The notes under the pieces: model-generated
What the model was told of the DNA's origin: nothing
Databases searched by the model: none
The model's input: the letters and a program-made list of their open reading frames with translations, nothing else
Source: Ruminococcus difficilis
GTDB taxonomy: Bacteria; Bacillota_A; Clostridia; Oscillospirales; Acutalibacteraceae
Direction of reading: 5' to 3'
Assembly: GCF_016680995.1 (NCBI RefSeq)
Contig: NZ_JAEQMG010000140.1
Span: forward strand, 4,144-68,143
DNA: 64,000 bases
Position numbers and translations under genes: made by a program
In this document: piece after piece, positions 35,554-43,053 of the stretch
Position numbering within the stretch: the first letter of the stretch is position 1
Layout of the letters: each line of letters opens with the position of its first letter

Positions 35554-35584
35554 CTAATTTAGAATTGCGAAAAAAGGTGAACGA

Positions 35585-36403
35585 ATGGTTATAGATATTC
35601 CAAGAATGATTGATTACATCAAGAAACACAAAAACGTGTTCCTGTTTTCGGGCTCCTTGCTGCTTGCGGCGGTGCTCATTGCGGTTCTGGTCATTTTCAG
35701 CGGTCCCGCGAAGAAAGCGAGCAACACCTCGCTTCCCGCGTCCAACATCAACCCCGCGGCAAACGAGATTGCGTACAGCACGCTTGATGAAGCTCACACA
35801 GCATATGAGGAGCCGAGGGAATCGACTGTCAACAACGCCGCGACAGAGCGTGATCGTGCGACGGAAGGAGCGACCGAGGCGCTGACAACGGCGCCCGCGA
35901 CAACGCAGGCCGCACAGCAGGGCGACGTTGTTTTTGCGACCGCAGAGGTTCCCGATTCTCCAGCCGATTATCAGGCACAGTGGGACGCGGGCTATCTTCT
36001 CGCGATCGACAACCCCGATACGTCCTACTCGACCTACCACATCGACCTCACGGATTCGGACAGACAGCTGCTCGAAAATCTCTGCTACGGCGAGTTCGGC
36101 ACCGGCGGCTTTATCGGCGCGGCGCTGATCGCGCAGGCGGTAAAGGACGCGATGTGCTTCGACGGCTACACCACTATCCCGGAGGTTATCCGCGAATGCC
36201 GTTACGACGGCAGCACCACACGCGGCACCTCGGAGGAATGCCGTCAGGCGGTGCGCTACGTCTTTGACGACGACGGCAGCGCGGTACAGCACCGAATTCT
36301 CTACATGTACGCGCCGTATCTCGTCAACAGCTCCTTCCATGAGAGCCAGAACTTCATCCTCAGCTATCAGCAGATCCGTTTCTTTGACCGCTGGGGCGCA
36401 TAA
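35585..36403 (+). CDS. SleB-like cell-wall hydrolase, membrane-anchored
   Basis: This is a 272-residue protein with a basic N-terminus, a signal-anchor helix (VFLFSGSLLLAAVLIAVLVIF) and a low-complexity Thr/Ala/Glu linker (to about residue 120). The C-terminal domain resembles the Hydrolase_2/SleB lytic transglycosylase family. The line LLENLCYGEFGTGGFIGAAL, followed by IAQAVKDAM, corresponds to the conserved E-x-GE-x5-G-x2-AVAQVILNR block, with the glutamate as likely catalytic acid. SleB enzymes cut spore cortex; vegetative relatives act in cell-wall turnover. A sigma-A-like promoter suggests vegetative expression. Confidence 0.78.
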   Translation: MVIDIPRMIDYIKKHKNVFLFSGSLLLAAVLIAVLVIFSGPAKKASNTSLPASNINPAANEIAYSTLDEAHTAYEEPRESTVNNAATERDRATEGATEALTTAPATTQAAQQGDVVFATAEVPDSPADYQAQWDAGYLLAIDNPDTSYSTYHIDLTDSDRQLLENLCYGEFGTGGFIGAALIAQAVKDAMCFDGYTTIPEVIRECRYDGSTTRGTSEECRQAVRYVFDDDGSAVQHRILYMYAPYLVNSSFHESQNFILSYQQIRFFDRWGA

Positions 36404-36420
36404 TTCAACACATAATGAAA

Positions 36421-36450
36421 AAGGTCGGCATCACGCCGGCCTTTTCGTTT
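36421..36450 (+). terminator. Terminator of the SleB-like gene
   Basis: AAGGTCGGC (36421-36429) pairs with GCCGGCCTT (36435-36443), with one G-T pair, followed by TTCGTTT. Confidence 0.75.
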
Positions 36451-36483
36451 CGCTTATTTCATCTTCGATTTTTGTGTGGGAAA

Positions 36484-37554
36484 TCAAAACATCATATTGA
36501 GTTTGATCTGATTGGAGTCGGTATTTCCGCAGAACCAGTCGGAATCGTGACCTCTGTCAGCTCTGAAGAGGTTTTTGCTGTTGGGACCTACCGCCTGATA
36601 GAACGCGCTGTAGTTTACCTTGTGATACGGCTTAATAGAGTAGCCCTTCATATTCAGGATGTACTTCTGGTTGACCGGCATGAAAAGCTCCATTCCTTCC
36701 TCTGTCGCATAGGAATAATAGCCTACCGCAAAACCGTCGCTGCACTCTTTGATCTCGCTCTTAACAGCTTTTTTGCCTTTTACACTGACAAAGCAGGTAT
36801 TGTCTTCGCTGCTATACAGTCCGATGTCGTTGTAATCCTTGAATGTAACGCGTCCGAAATCCGCGTTATCTCTTAATGCTGCGAGAGTTAAGTTTTCGCC
36901 GTTCTCTGCGTTGTATGCGTCTACATAATAGGTGTCCTGCGCTTCGAGGTGAGCGATGTTGATGCTGTTTTCGTGAGTCTGGAAAACCTCTTTGATATAA
37001 ACACCTAAGGAGATCAGCTCGTTGGGGCGCTCCCAGTAAACCTTACCGACAACTTTGAGGAGCGGGTTGATCGCATCAATGATCTGATTGGCGTTTGCGT
37101 CTGAGGGCAAACCTTTACGGATGGCTTTCTCTGCTAAAGATTCAAAGCCGGGTACCGAAGAAACAGCCATGCCCAGAAGCACCTCGCCGAGAAGATCGTA
37201 TAATTCCTCTTTTTTGAGAGCGTTAACGTCGTTCATGAGCGAAAGAAGGAGGTTGCTTATACCGCTCTGATATTTCTTGCAGTAATTGTCGCGAGTGCCG
37301 ATTTCTTTTGTCAGCCGCTCGAGCAGCAAGTATGCGGCGATATTCGCGTCGTAGTTTGCCTTTGTGTCGTCTTTTACAAGAATCGAGCCGTCTTTGATCT
37401 GAGAATAGATTTCGTAAGTGCCTGCCAGAGGGCAAGCAACCAGTGCCGCTACCAGCGGAGCCATCTTCTTGAGAGGAGTGCCGTACACTTTGAAATCATC
37501 GGCTTTATAGTCGTTCTCTTTCGAGCCGTTCTCAACAAATAATGCTTTCATCAT
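36484..37554 (-). CDS. Protein of unknown function, 356 residues, start uncertain
   Basis: I do not recognise this protein. It is largely hydrophilic and helical, with a short hydrophobic stretch MAPLVAALVACPLAG near residue 31. A helical middle (NLLLSLMNDVNALKKEELYD) is followed by a beta-rich C-terminal half (GENLTLAALRDNADFGRVTF). The C-terminal VNYSAFYQAVGPNSKNLF and DSDWFCGNTDSNQ look domain-like. The paired ATGs at 37554 have no ribosome site, and a stop codon lies about 30 bases upstream, so the true 5' end may be missing. It stands head to head with a sensor kinase gene that also lacks a proper start. Confidence 0.6.
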   Translation of the reverse strand: MMKALFVENGSKENDYKADDFKVYGTPLKKMAPLVAALVACPLAGTYEIYSQIKDGSILVKDDTKANYDANIAAYLLLERLTKEIGTRDNYCKKYQSGISNLLLSLMNDVNALKKEELYDLLGEVLLGMAVSSVPGFESLAEKAIRKGLPSDANANQIIDAINPLLKVVGKVYWERPNELISLGVYIKEVFQTHENSINIAHLEAQDTYYVDAYNAENGENLTLAALRDNADFGRVTFKDYNDIGLYSSEDNTCFVSVKGKKAVKSEIKECSDGFAVGYYSYATEEGMELFMPVNQKYILNMKGYSIKPYHKVNYSAFYQAVGPNSKNLFRADRGHDSDWFCGNTDSNQIKLNMMF

Positions 37555-37639
37555 CGACGCGTTTGACCGAAGAGCGGAGGAGGATTACCCCGACAGCCCG
37601 TATATCGGCGATCACTTAAAAAACACGCCGGGATATTAT

Positions 37640-39073
37640 GTGAATCAGGAATATCTTGAGTTAAAGAAAAGATTTCAATCCGACAAAGAGCTCACGCTGG
37701 AGGTGGAGTTTCCCTATGAGTTGACGACCGAGAACTTCTCCGACTGCTTTTATGTGTTGACGTGCTATTCCGACGGCATTTATCAGACCTTATTTTTCGA
37801 GGCGCTTGCACCTGTATTGATGTTCCTGCTGGTGTGCTTCTTCGGTGTTTTCTTCTTTCCAATCGCAAGCGGACTGCTGGGGCGAATCGATTTGCGCTAC
37901 GTTGCTTTCGGAGCGCTGTGCTTTTTTACGGGAATATATATGGTAATCGGAAAAATCAGCGACTATCTCAATCTGTGGATCATAGACCCCACTGTCTGTT
38001 TGATGACGGACAAGGTGTGCTTGTGCCTTTTTGTTCTTGCCGTAATGATTTATCTGAGATCGCTGCTGCACAATAAAATATCAAAAAATATCGTTACCGC
38101 TGCCATCACGGCGTACCTTGCTCTCACGGTAACGGAAGTTGTTTTACAGATGACAAATGTAGCGGATATGATGGCGACAGCGGGTGCAATGTATATCGCT
38201 ATGATTATCTGTGCTGTGGTGATGATAAGCCTTTTGGGCATTGAAATTCGCGGCAAAAAGAGATTTGTACTGTTTGATTATCTGATCTCATGGGTTCCCC
38301 TGAGTGCGTTCCTGATGATCGATCTTCTTGATATCTATCTGCATATTCCCGGCGGAGCGCATCTGTGGTTCGGTCTCGCGGTAACGACCATATACCAGAT
38401 GGTGCGATTCGCAATGGATTTCCGCCGTCAGTATAAAGAGGCTATTCATTATCAGCAGGTACAGCGCGAGCTTTACGAAGCAAAGGTCAGCGTGATGGTC
38501 AGTCAGATCAGACCGCATTTTATGTACAACGCGCTGTCGTCCATCGCGATACTCTGTAAGCTCAATCCCGACACCGCGTATACCGCGACGGTGACGTTTT
38601 CGGACTATCTGCGCGGCAATATGGACTCACTGAAACAAACGGCTCCCGTTCCCTTTGCGAGGGAGCTGGAGCACCTGAAAAAATATCTGTATATCGAAAA
38701 GCTGCGCTTTGACGATCAGCTGAATATCGAGTACGACATACAGGCAACAGATTTTGAGATTCCCCTGCTGTCGATTCAGCCGTTGGTTGAAAACGCCGTC
38801 AAGCACGGCGTCGGAATGAAGGAGGACGGCGGCACTGTGAAGATATCCACCCGAGAAACCGATAACGCTTATGAAGTGATCGTCGAAGATGACGGCGTGG
38901 GCTTTGACACGACAGCTGAAAGAAAGAATGACGGCAGAAGCCACGTCGGAATGGAAAACACAAAGCGCCGAATCAAGGAAATGTGCGGCGGCGAGGTCAT
39001 AATAGAAAGTGAAATAGGGAAAGGGACGAAAGCAAGAGTGATAATTCCTAAGAAGGAGGAAAGCGGACAATGA
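37640..39073 (+). CDS. LytS/YehU-type sensor histidine kinase, probably 5'-truncated
   Basis: This membrane sensor kinase has about seven hydrophobic helices (roughly residues 50-255), then the His_kinase domain with the phosphoacceptor block QIRPHFMYNALSSIA (His near residue 293). The HATPase domain follows (IQPLVENAVKHGVGMKEDGG, DDGVGFD, GRSHVGMENTKRRI, GKGTKARVIIP). The only in-frame start is a GTG at 37640 without a ribosome site. The same frame stays open about 130 bases further upstream (ending FDRRAEEDYPDSPYIGDHLK before the GTG) without any ATG. Kinases of this layout usually have a longer N-terminus, so I infer that the 5' end was lost. It overlaps the response-regulator gene by 4 bases. 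Confidence 0.8.
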   Translation: MNQEYLELKKRFQSDKELTLEVEFPYELTTENFSDCFYVLTCYSDGIYQTLFFEALAPVLMFLLVCFFGVFFFPIASGLLGRIDLRYVAFGALCFFTGIYMVIGKISDYLNLWIIDPTVCLMTDKVCLCLFVLAVMIYLRSLLHNKISKNIVTAAITAYLALTVTEVVLQMTNVADMMATAGAMYIAMIICAVVMISLLGIEIRGKKRFVLFDYLISWVPLSAFLMIDLLDIYLHIPGGAHLWFGLAVTTIYQMVRFAMDFRRQYKEAIHYQQVQRELYEAKVSVMVSQIRPHFMYNALSSIAILCKLNPDTAYTATVTFSDYLRGNMDSLKQTAPVPFARELEHLKKYLYIEKLRFDDQLNIEYDIQATDFEIPLLSIQPLVENAVKHGVGMKEDGGTVKISTRETDNAYEVIVEDDGVGFDTTAERKNDGRSHVGMENTKRRIKEMCGGEVIIESEIGKGTKARVIIPKKEESGQ

Positions 39074-39861
39074 GGATGCTATGTGTGGACGACGAGCCAT
39101 TAATGCTCAAAATGCTTGAAATGGCAATCAAAGAAGCGCGCCCTGACGCGGATATCACTGCTTACAGAAAGCAGGCGGAGCTGCTTGAGGACGCGCGGAA
39201 GAACGGCTGTGACATCGCCTTTTTAGATATCCATATGCGCGGTATGAACGGTGTGGAGCTTGCCAAGGAACTGAAAACTGTCAATCCCAAGATGAATATC
39301 ATATTTGTCACGGGTTTTTCGGAATATGCCGGAGAAGCTATGAGCCTGCACGCTTCGGGCTATATTATGAAGCCCGTTATCAAGGAAAAGATCGAGCAGG
39401 AGCTTTCCGATCTGCGCTTCCCGATCATTCCGAAGAAAAATGCGAAGCTGCGCGTACAGTGCTTCGGAAACTTCGACGTATTTACGCCCGACGGCGCGCA
39501 CGTCCGTTTTGAGCGCAGCAAGGCAAGGGAGGTATTCGCATATCTTGTTCACAAGCAGGGCAGCTCCTGCACCACGCGCGAGATTTTCTCCGCGATCTTT
39601 GAGGACGAGTCGTATGAGAAAAAGCTTCAAAACCTCCTGCAAACCTATATTTACGCCATGATCAAAAGCCTGAAGGCTGTCGGCGCGGAGGATGCGGTGG
39701 TGCGCAGCTACAACGCCTTAGCAGTCAACCCCGAGGTGCTCGACTGCGACTACTATCGCTTCAAGGAACTTGACGCGGGCGCGGTCAACGCTTACCAAAA
39801 CGAGTATATGAGTCAGTATTACTGGGCTGACTTTTTATATGATGATTACTCGGATGATTAA
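39070..39861 (+). CDS. Response regulator with SARP-like C-terminal domain
   Basis: This is a 263-residue two-component regulator. The receiver domain (residues 1-118) has the acidic pair DDE, the phosphorylated aspartate in AFLDIHMRGMNG and the conserved lysine in YIMKPV. After a linker, the C-terminal part (LRVQCFGNFDVFTPDGAHVR, FERSKAREVFAYLVHKQGS, then TREIFSAIFED) looks like the winged-helix DNA-binding domain of SARP/OmpR regulators, followed by the start of a BTAD-like segment. Its start overlaps the kinase stop (ATGA), so the pair is probably co-translated. The targets are unknown. Confidence 0.88.
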   Translation: MRMLCVDDEPLMLKMLEMAIKEARPDADITAYRKQAELLEDARKNGCDIAFLDIHMRGMNGVELAKELKTVNPKMNIIFVTGFSEYAGEAMSLHASGYIMKPVIKEKIEQELSDLRFPIIPKKNAKLRVQCFGNFDVFTPDGAHVRFERSKAREVFAYLVHKQGSSCTTREIFSAIFEDESYEKKLQNLLQTYIYAMIKSLKAVGAEDAVVRSYNALAVNPEVLDCDYYRFKELDAGAVNAYQNEYMSQYYWADFLYDDYSDD

Positions 39862-39872
39862 TTTTTTCATAA

Positions 39873-39914
39873 CCAACAAAAGCACATACCCGCATGGGTA
39901 TGTGCTTTTGTTGG
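39873..39914. terminator. Bidirectional terminator adjoining an orphan tRNA-Leu 3' end
   Basis: A perfect 19-bp stem (39873-39891 with 39896-39914, loop GCAT) has a GC-rich core GCACATACCC/GGGTATGTGC with AAAA/TTTT flanks inside the stem. It ends the response-regulator operon. Read on the minus strand it directly follows CCA of an orphan tRNA 3' end, which suggests that it was once the tRNA-Leu terminator. Confidence 0.7.
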
Positions 39915-39925
39915 TGCCGGTGACC
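39912..39925. repeat. Orphan 3' end of tRNA-Leu (outer attachment scar)
   Basis: TGGTGCCGGTGACC is identical to the last 14 bases of the tRNA-Leu gene at 52037-52050, in the same orientation. No other tRNA sequence adjoins it. It is best explained as a displaced tRNA 3' end left by an earlier integration. Confidence 0.7.
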
Positions 39926-40107
39926 TTGGTTCACTTTTTTCTTGTGTTTCATTTCGTTTGCTGCGGTGTGTCGGCATGGGAAAAAGATCATCTTCTCTCT
40001 CGCTAAAAACAGTCCCCGGACTGTTTTCTTTACGCTCGCCTTCAAGTCCGGTCACCGGCTTGCTTGTAAAATAGAAACAGGGAATACTTCAAAAAGTATT
40101 CCCTGTT
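39926..40107. other. 182-bp remnant between two orphan tRNA 3' ends
   Basis: I see no gene here. It contains a 10-bp stem AAAACAGTCC/GGACTGTTTT (40006-40027) and, at 40041-40059, TTCAAGTCCGGTCACCGGC. The latter matches 18 of 19 bases of the T-arm and acceptor end of tRNA-Leu but in the opposite orientation. It is probably what remains of an older integrated element. Confidence 0.55.
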
Positions 40108-40112
40108 TCTAT
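40071..40112. terminator. Second displaced tRNA-Leu terminator hairpin
   Basis: A perfect 19-bp stem (40071-40089 with 40094-40112, 4-base loop) has core GGGAATACTT/AAGTATTCCC followed by TGTTTCT. On the minus strand it follows the CCA of the orphan tRNA end at 40112-40125. Confidence 0.7.
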
Positions 40113-40125
40113 GGTGCCGGTGACC
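40108..40125. repeat. Attachment core, left end of the tRNA-Leu element
   Basis: TCTATGGTGCCGGTGACC (18 bases) is repeated exactly at 52033-52050, where it forms the 3' end of the intact tRNA-Leu gene and four bases of flank. Direct repeats of this kind bound elements integrated by tyrosine recombinases. Confidence 0.85.
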
Positions 40126-40162
40126 ATAGGAAATACAGTATTTAAGCCACTTTTCAAGGTTT

Positions 40163-40186
40163 GTAGGCTTATGTGTTGGTTTATCT
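40163..40186. promoter_or_regulatory. Integrase arm-type sites, left end
   Basis: GTAGGCTTA (40163-40171) and TGTTGGTTTATCT (40174-40186) recur near the right end (GTAGGTTTA at 51849 and 51861, its inverse at 51870, TGTTGGTTTATCT at 51890). Short repeats next to both attachment cores are what arm-binding sites of a tyrosine integrase look like. Confidence 0.55.
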
Positions 40187-41354
40187 ATGCAATAGCAAGA
40201 TTATTTTCTTTCATATATTCGTCCGCAACAGCGATATGTTCACTTCTGAATTTTTCAAAAACAGAGCAGTAAATATTAAGAGTTATACTGATGTCAGTGT
40301 GTCCGAGTATATTTTGAAGCACCTTTGCAGGCATTCCTGATTCAATACATCTTGTGGCATAAGTATGACGGAGCGAGTGCAAATCAACCTTTCCGTAAAT
40401 GGTACTGTCAATAATTCCATATTTCCGCATAACGCCTGAATATGAGGAATTGACTTGATTTGTCGTTATTACTTTATTGTTGGTTGACTTAAAAATCAAG
40501 CCGCTTTTCTTATCACCGATACAATCTTTCAGAAAGTCCGCAATTTCTTCATTGATGTAAATGGTTCGCGTTGAACGTAATGTTTTTGTTTCGTCGCCTA
40601 TCTCTGTACTGTTATTTGTACCTCTTGTAACTGTCTTATGGATAAAAATTGAACTATCCTCAAATTTAATATCCTCAACAGCAAGAGCGCAAATTTCACC
40701 AATACGCATACCCGTGAACATTGACAACATCATTATTTCCCTGTATAGAACATCTTTTGCTTTCAACACATCAAGCAGTTTCTTTTGCTCATTAAGCGTT
40801 AGAGCGCGAACAGGGATATGTTTTTGCAATGACTTTGGACGCTTCATATCAGCCATTGGATTATCAATAATCAGTTTCTTGCGAATCGCGAGCTTAAAAC
40901 AAGCACCAAGTAATTGAAACATCTTATTAACACAGGACTGCGAATAATAGAGATGATTGGCAAAGAATGATTTAATATCGTCCTCTGTAATTTCTTGTAT
41001 CTCTCTGTTTGAAATATCATCAAGCATTTTTAAGGTTGCTTTTTTGCGGTCATAGCTTGAAACGCGTATTTCATTCAGCGCGTACTGTTCCTCAATCATT
41101 TTGTCAGCTAAATCATAAAGCTTCGTACTGTCTTTTTCTATGTACTCACCTTTAATTGATTTATGCTCAATCTCACGCAGCTTATCTGAAACGGCTGTTT
41201 TTGTTGTACCGCTAACCGTCTTTTTCTTGGTTTTACCGTTACCCAAATCTATGATGGTTTGTCCCATATATCTCTTACGCTTTGCGTCATAATAGATAGT
41301 GCCTGTTCCTCTCGGACGGCGTTTTTTTGTTTTCTGTGTTTTTGTGGTTGCCAT
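40185..41354 (-). CDS. int: Tyrosine-recombinase integrase
   Basis: This is a 389-residue Tn916/phage-type integrase that moves the element into and out of tRNA-Leu. An N-terminal AP2-like arm-binding domain (RGTGTIYYDAKRKRYMG) is followed by a SAM-like core-binding domain. The catalytic domain has arginine in TGMRIGEICAL, HSLRHTYATRC, the histidine in LGHTDIS and the nucleophile tyrosine in TLNIYCSVF. I start at 41354 (MATTKTQKT) because AAAGGA lies 9 bases upstream; a frame from 41378 has no ribosome site. The stop lies 60 bases inside the left attachment core. Confidence 0.93.
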   Translation of the reverse strand: MATTKTQKTKKRRPRGTGTIYYDAKRKRYMGQTIIDLGNGKTKKKTVSGTTKTAVSDKLREIEHKSIKGEYIEKDSTKLYDLADKMIEEQYALNEIRVSSYDRKKATLKMLDDISNREIQEITEDDIKSFFANHLYYSQSCVNKMFQLLGACFKLAIRKKLIIDNPMADMKRPKSLQKHIPVRALTLNEQKKLLDVLKAKDVLYREIMMLSMFTGMRIGEICALAVEDIKFEDSSIFIHKTVTRGTNNSTEIGDETKTLRSTRTIYINEEIADFLKDCIGDKKSGLIFKSTNNKVITTNQVNSSYSGVMRKYGIIDSTIYGKVDLHSLRHTYATRCIESGMPAKVLQNILGHTDISITLNIYCSVFEKFRSEHIAVADEYMKENNLAIA

Positions 41355-41491
41355 ATATAAAATCCTTTCTAACCACAAGCACAGAGGATTTGTTTGTTAT
41401 AATTATTATATCATAGCAAATCCCACTGCGCAAGTGATTAGTTGAAATATTTGCGGTGTTAAGCGTGCATTGTCCGAATTATTGCCCTATG

Positions 41492-41704
41492 CTAAATTCT
41501 CCGTGAATCAGCCCATTTCATAAAAGCTGATTTTGATACGCGCATATTCTTCCCAACCCTTATAAGCGGAAAATCAGGTCTGCGCATAATTTTTCGGGCT
41601 GTTGGCAGTGAACAACCGAGAGCCGCGGCTACTTCTTCTGTGTTTAAAAATTTTAATTCGTTGTTTTCGGTTGTAATGGTTTCATTCGTGTTAGTGTCAA
41701 TCAT
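41492..41704 (-). CDS. xis: Excisionase-like helix-turn-helix protein
   Basis: This is a 70-residue protein with a MerR/Xis-like winged helix: FLNTEEVAAALGCSLPTARK, then RPDFPLIRVGKNMRVSKSAF. Such proteins next to an integrase gene usually steer excision. It lies between rep and int on the same strand. Confidence 0.8.
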   Translation of the reverse strand: MIDTNTNETITTENNELKFLNTEEVAAALGCSLPTARKIMRRPDFPLIRVGKNMRVSKSAFMKWADSRRI

Positions 41705-41722
41705 AAAAAATCTTCCTTTGCG

Positions 41723-42877
41723 TTATTCAAAAATTTTCTTAAATATATCCTCGGAGCGTTGTCCGATAGGTTTCGGTCTCGCTTTTTGAGATAGTTTATT
41801 TGGTTGCTTGGTTGTGCTGTCAATGATAAAATCATTACTAGCTGTATCAAATTTAGACTGATAAATATAGTCCATATCGCAGTAAAGCGTTAACGCAATA
41901 CGCCTGTTCAGCTGTGCGAACGTGTCTATATCACGCTTGTGTTTTGAAACAGACTCTAAATAGAAATGATAGGGCGAATACGGGGAAGTAATGATAATCA
42001 ACTCCACCGAAAGGGCTTTGTCGTAATAACGGGAGGGAACATTAACGCCATGCTCTATTGAATAGGGGTCTGTAATGCGGAGCAAATCAGCGTAAAGCAT
42101 AATTCGAGGTCTGAAATCATCTATTATCGCGGAATGTTCTCCGTTGTAGCTTTGAAACGTATCGTTGGAGCTGCCGCTGATAAAGCAGTCAAGCCCTTTT
42201 TTTCTCACAAACTGTTTTGCTAAACTTGATTTGCCTGTTCCTGCGTCGCCGTAAATCCAAATGACTTGAAGCGTTTTTCCCTGTGAAATGACTTCTTTGC
42301 GCCATTCGTCAGCTTTTTGTCGGAGTATTATGCTGTGTATGTTTTCTATTTGCGGTTTTAATCTGCCGTATTCCGAACCTGTCAATCTCTGTTCAAGCTC
42401 TTGTTTGGTAATGTGTCCTGCCTTGAACGCGTCAAGGAGCAGCTTTGTCTGGTTGTACTTTGTGGCGTTTAACACTTTGCTCTCTATGTCTGCCATATAA
42501 GCAGGATAATCAAAACTCGCGGTTACTTCGCTGAAATCATATTGGTGCTTACTTTTTGCTTTATCCGTGCGGTGCGTGAGATAAGAGTAGCCGTTATCCG
42601 CTTGCTTATCGTAACGCTCTATGTACTGCGGTTTGTCACCTAATGTTTTCGCTACGGAATTGAGCGACCGTGGATTTGTAAATGTTAGCATAGCGTGTAC
42701 GTGAGCTTCGGCTGGCTGTCCGTCCTCTGCTGTGTCTTTGTCATGTACAACAAAAGCGTATTTTTCAGGATTTAGCGCTTTCAATCGGGCTTCAAGTTCG
42801 TCAAGCGGAAAAGGAAGGTGCGTTATTTGCTGAGTGTACATCATATTGCGGCTTTTGTTGGATTTTGGTTGTTCCAA
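41723..42877 (-). CDS. Rolling-circle replication initiator with P-loop domain
   Basis: This is a 384-residue Rep protein. The N-terminal third is a plasmid Rep_2-type endonuclease: the HUH pair is AHVHAMLTF (near residue 61) and the tyrosine is in NGYSYLTHRTDKAK (near residue 97). The C-terminal half is a superfamily 3-like ATPase with Walker A IYGDAGTGKSSLAKQF and IIDDFRP as Walker B. It should nick the element's origin and drive replication after excision. Two strong hairpins between this gene and the FtsK-like gene are possible targets. The frame starts behind AAGGACGTG. Confidence 0.85.
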   Translation of the reverse strand: MEQPKSNKSRNMMYTQQITHLPFPLDELEARLKALNPEKYAFVVHDKDTAEDGQPAEAHVHAMLTFTNPRSLNSVAKTLGDKPQYIERYDKQADNGYSYLTHRTDKAKSKHQYDFSEVTASFDYPAYMADIESKVLNATKYNQTKLLLDAFKAGHITKQELEQRLTGSEYGRLKPQIENIHSIILRQKADEWRKEVISQGKTLQVIWIYGDAGTGKSSLAKQFVRKKGLDCFISGSSNDTFQSYNGEHSAIIDDFRPRIMLYADLLRITDPYSIEHGVNVPSRYYDKALSVELIIITSPYSPYHFYLESVSKHKRDIDTFAQLNRRIALTLYCDMDYIYQSKFDTASNDFIIDSTTKQPNKLSQKARPKPIGQRSEDIFKKIFE

Positions 42878-42942
42878 GTTTTTTCACGTCCTTATGTTAA
42901 GTTTACTGTCATTGCATTGCATGGAACAGTGGTTGGTGATGT

Positions 42943-43048
42943 GGCGGTGGATATAACAAGCCCAATCCACCGCCATAATAATAGAAAAATGATAAAATGG
43001 AACATGGAACACGGTATGCTGCGCTCAAGAATCGCTTGCATACCGTGT
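42943..43048. repeat. Pair of strong hairpins between ftsK-like and rep genes (possible origin)
   Basis: Hairpin 1 is GGCGGTGGAT (42943-42952) with ATCCACCGCC (42965-42974). Hairpin 2 is ACACGGTATGC (43009-43019) with GCATACCGTGT (43038-43048). Neither is followed by a T run on either strand, so simple termination is unlikely. Their place directly upstream of a rolling-circle rep gene fits a nick site or transfer origin; that is inference. A short plus-strand frame across here (42818-43063) is probably not coding. Confidence 0.5.
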
Positions 43049-43053
43049 AAGTA

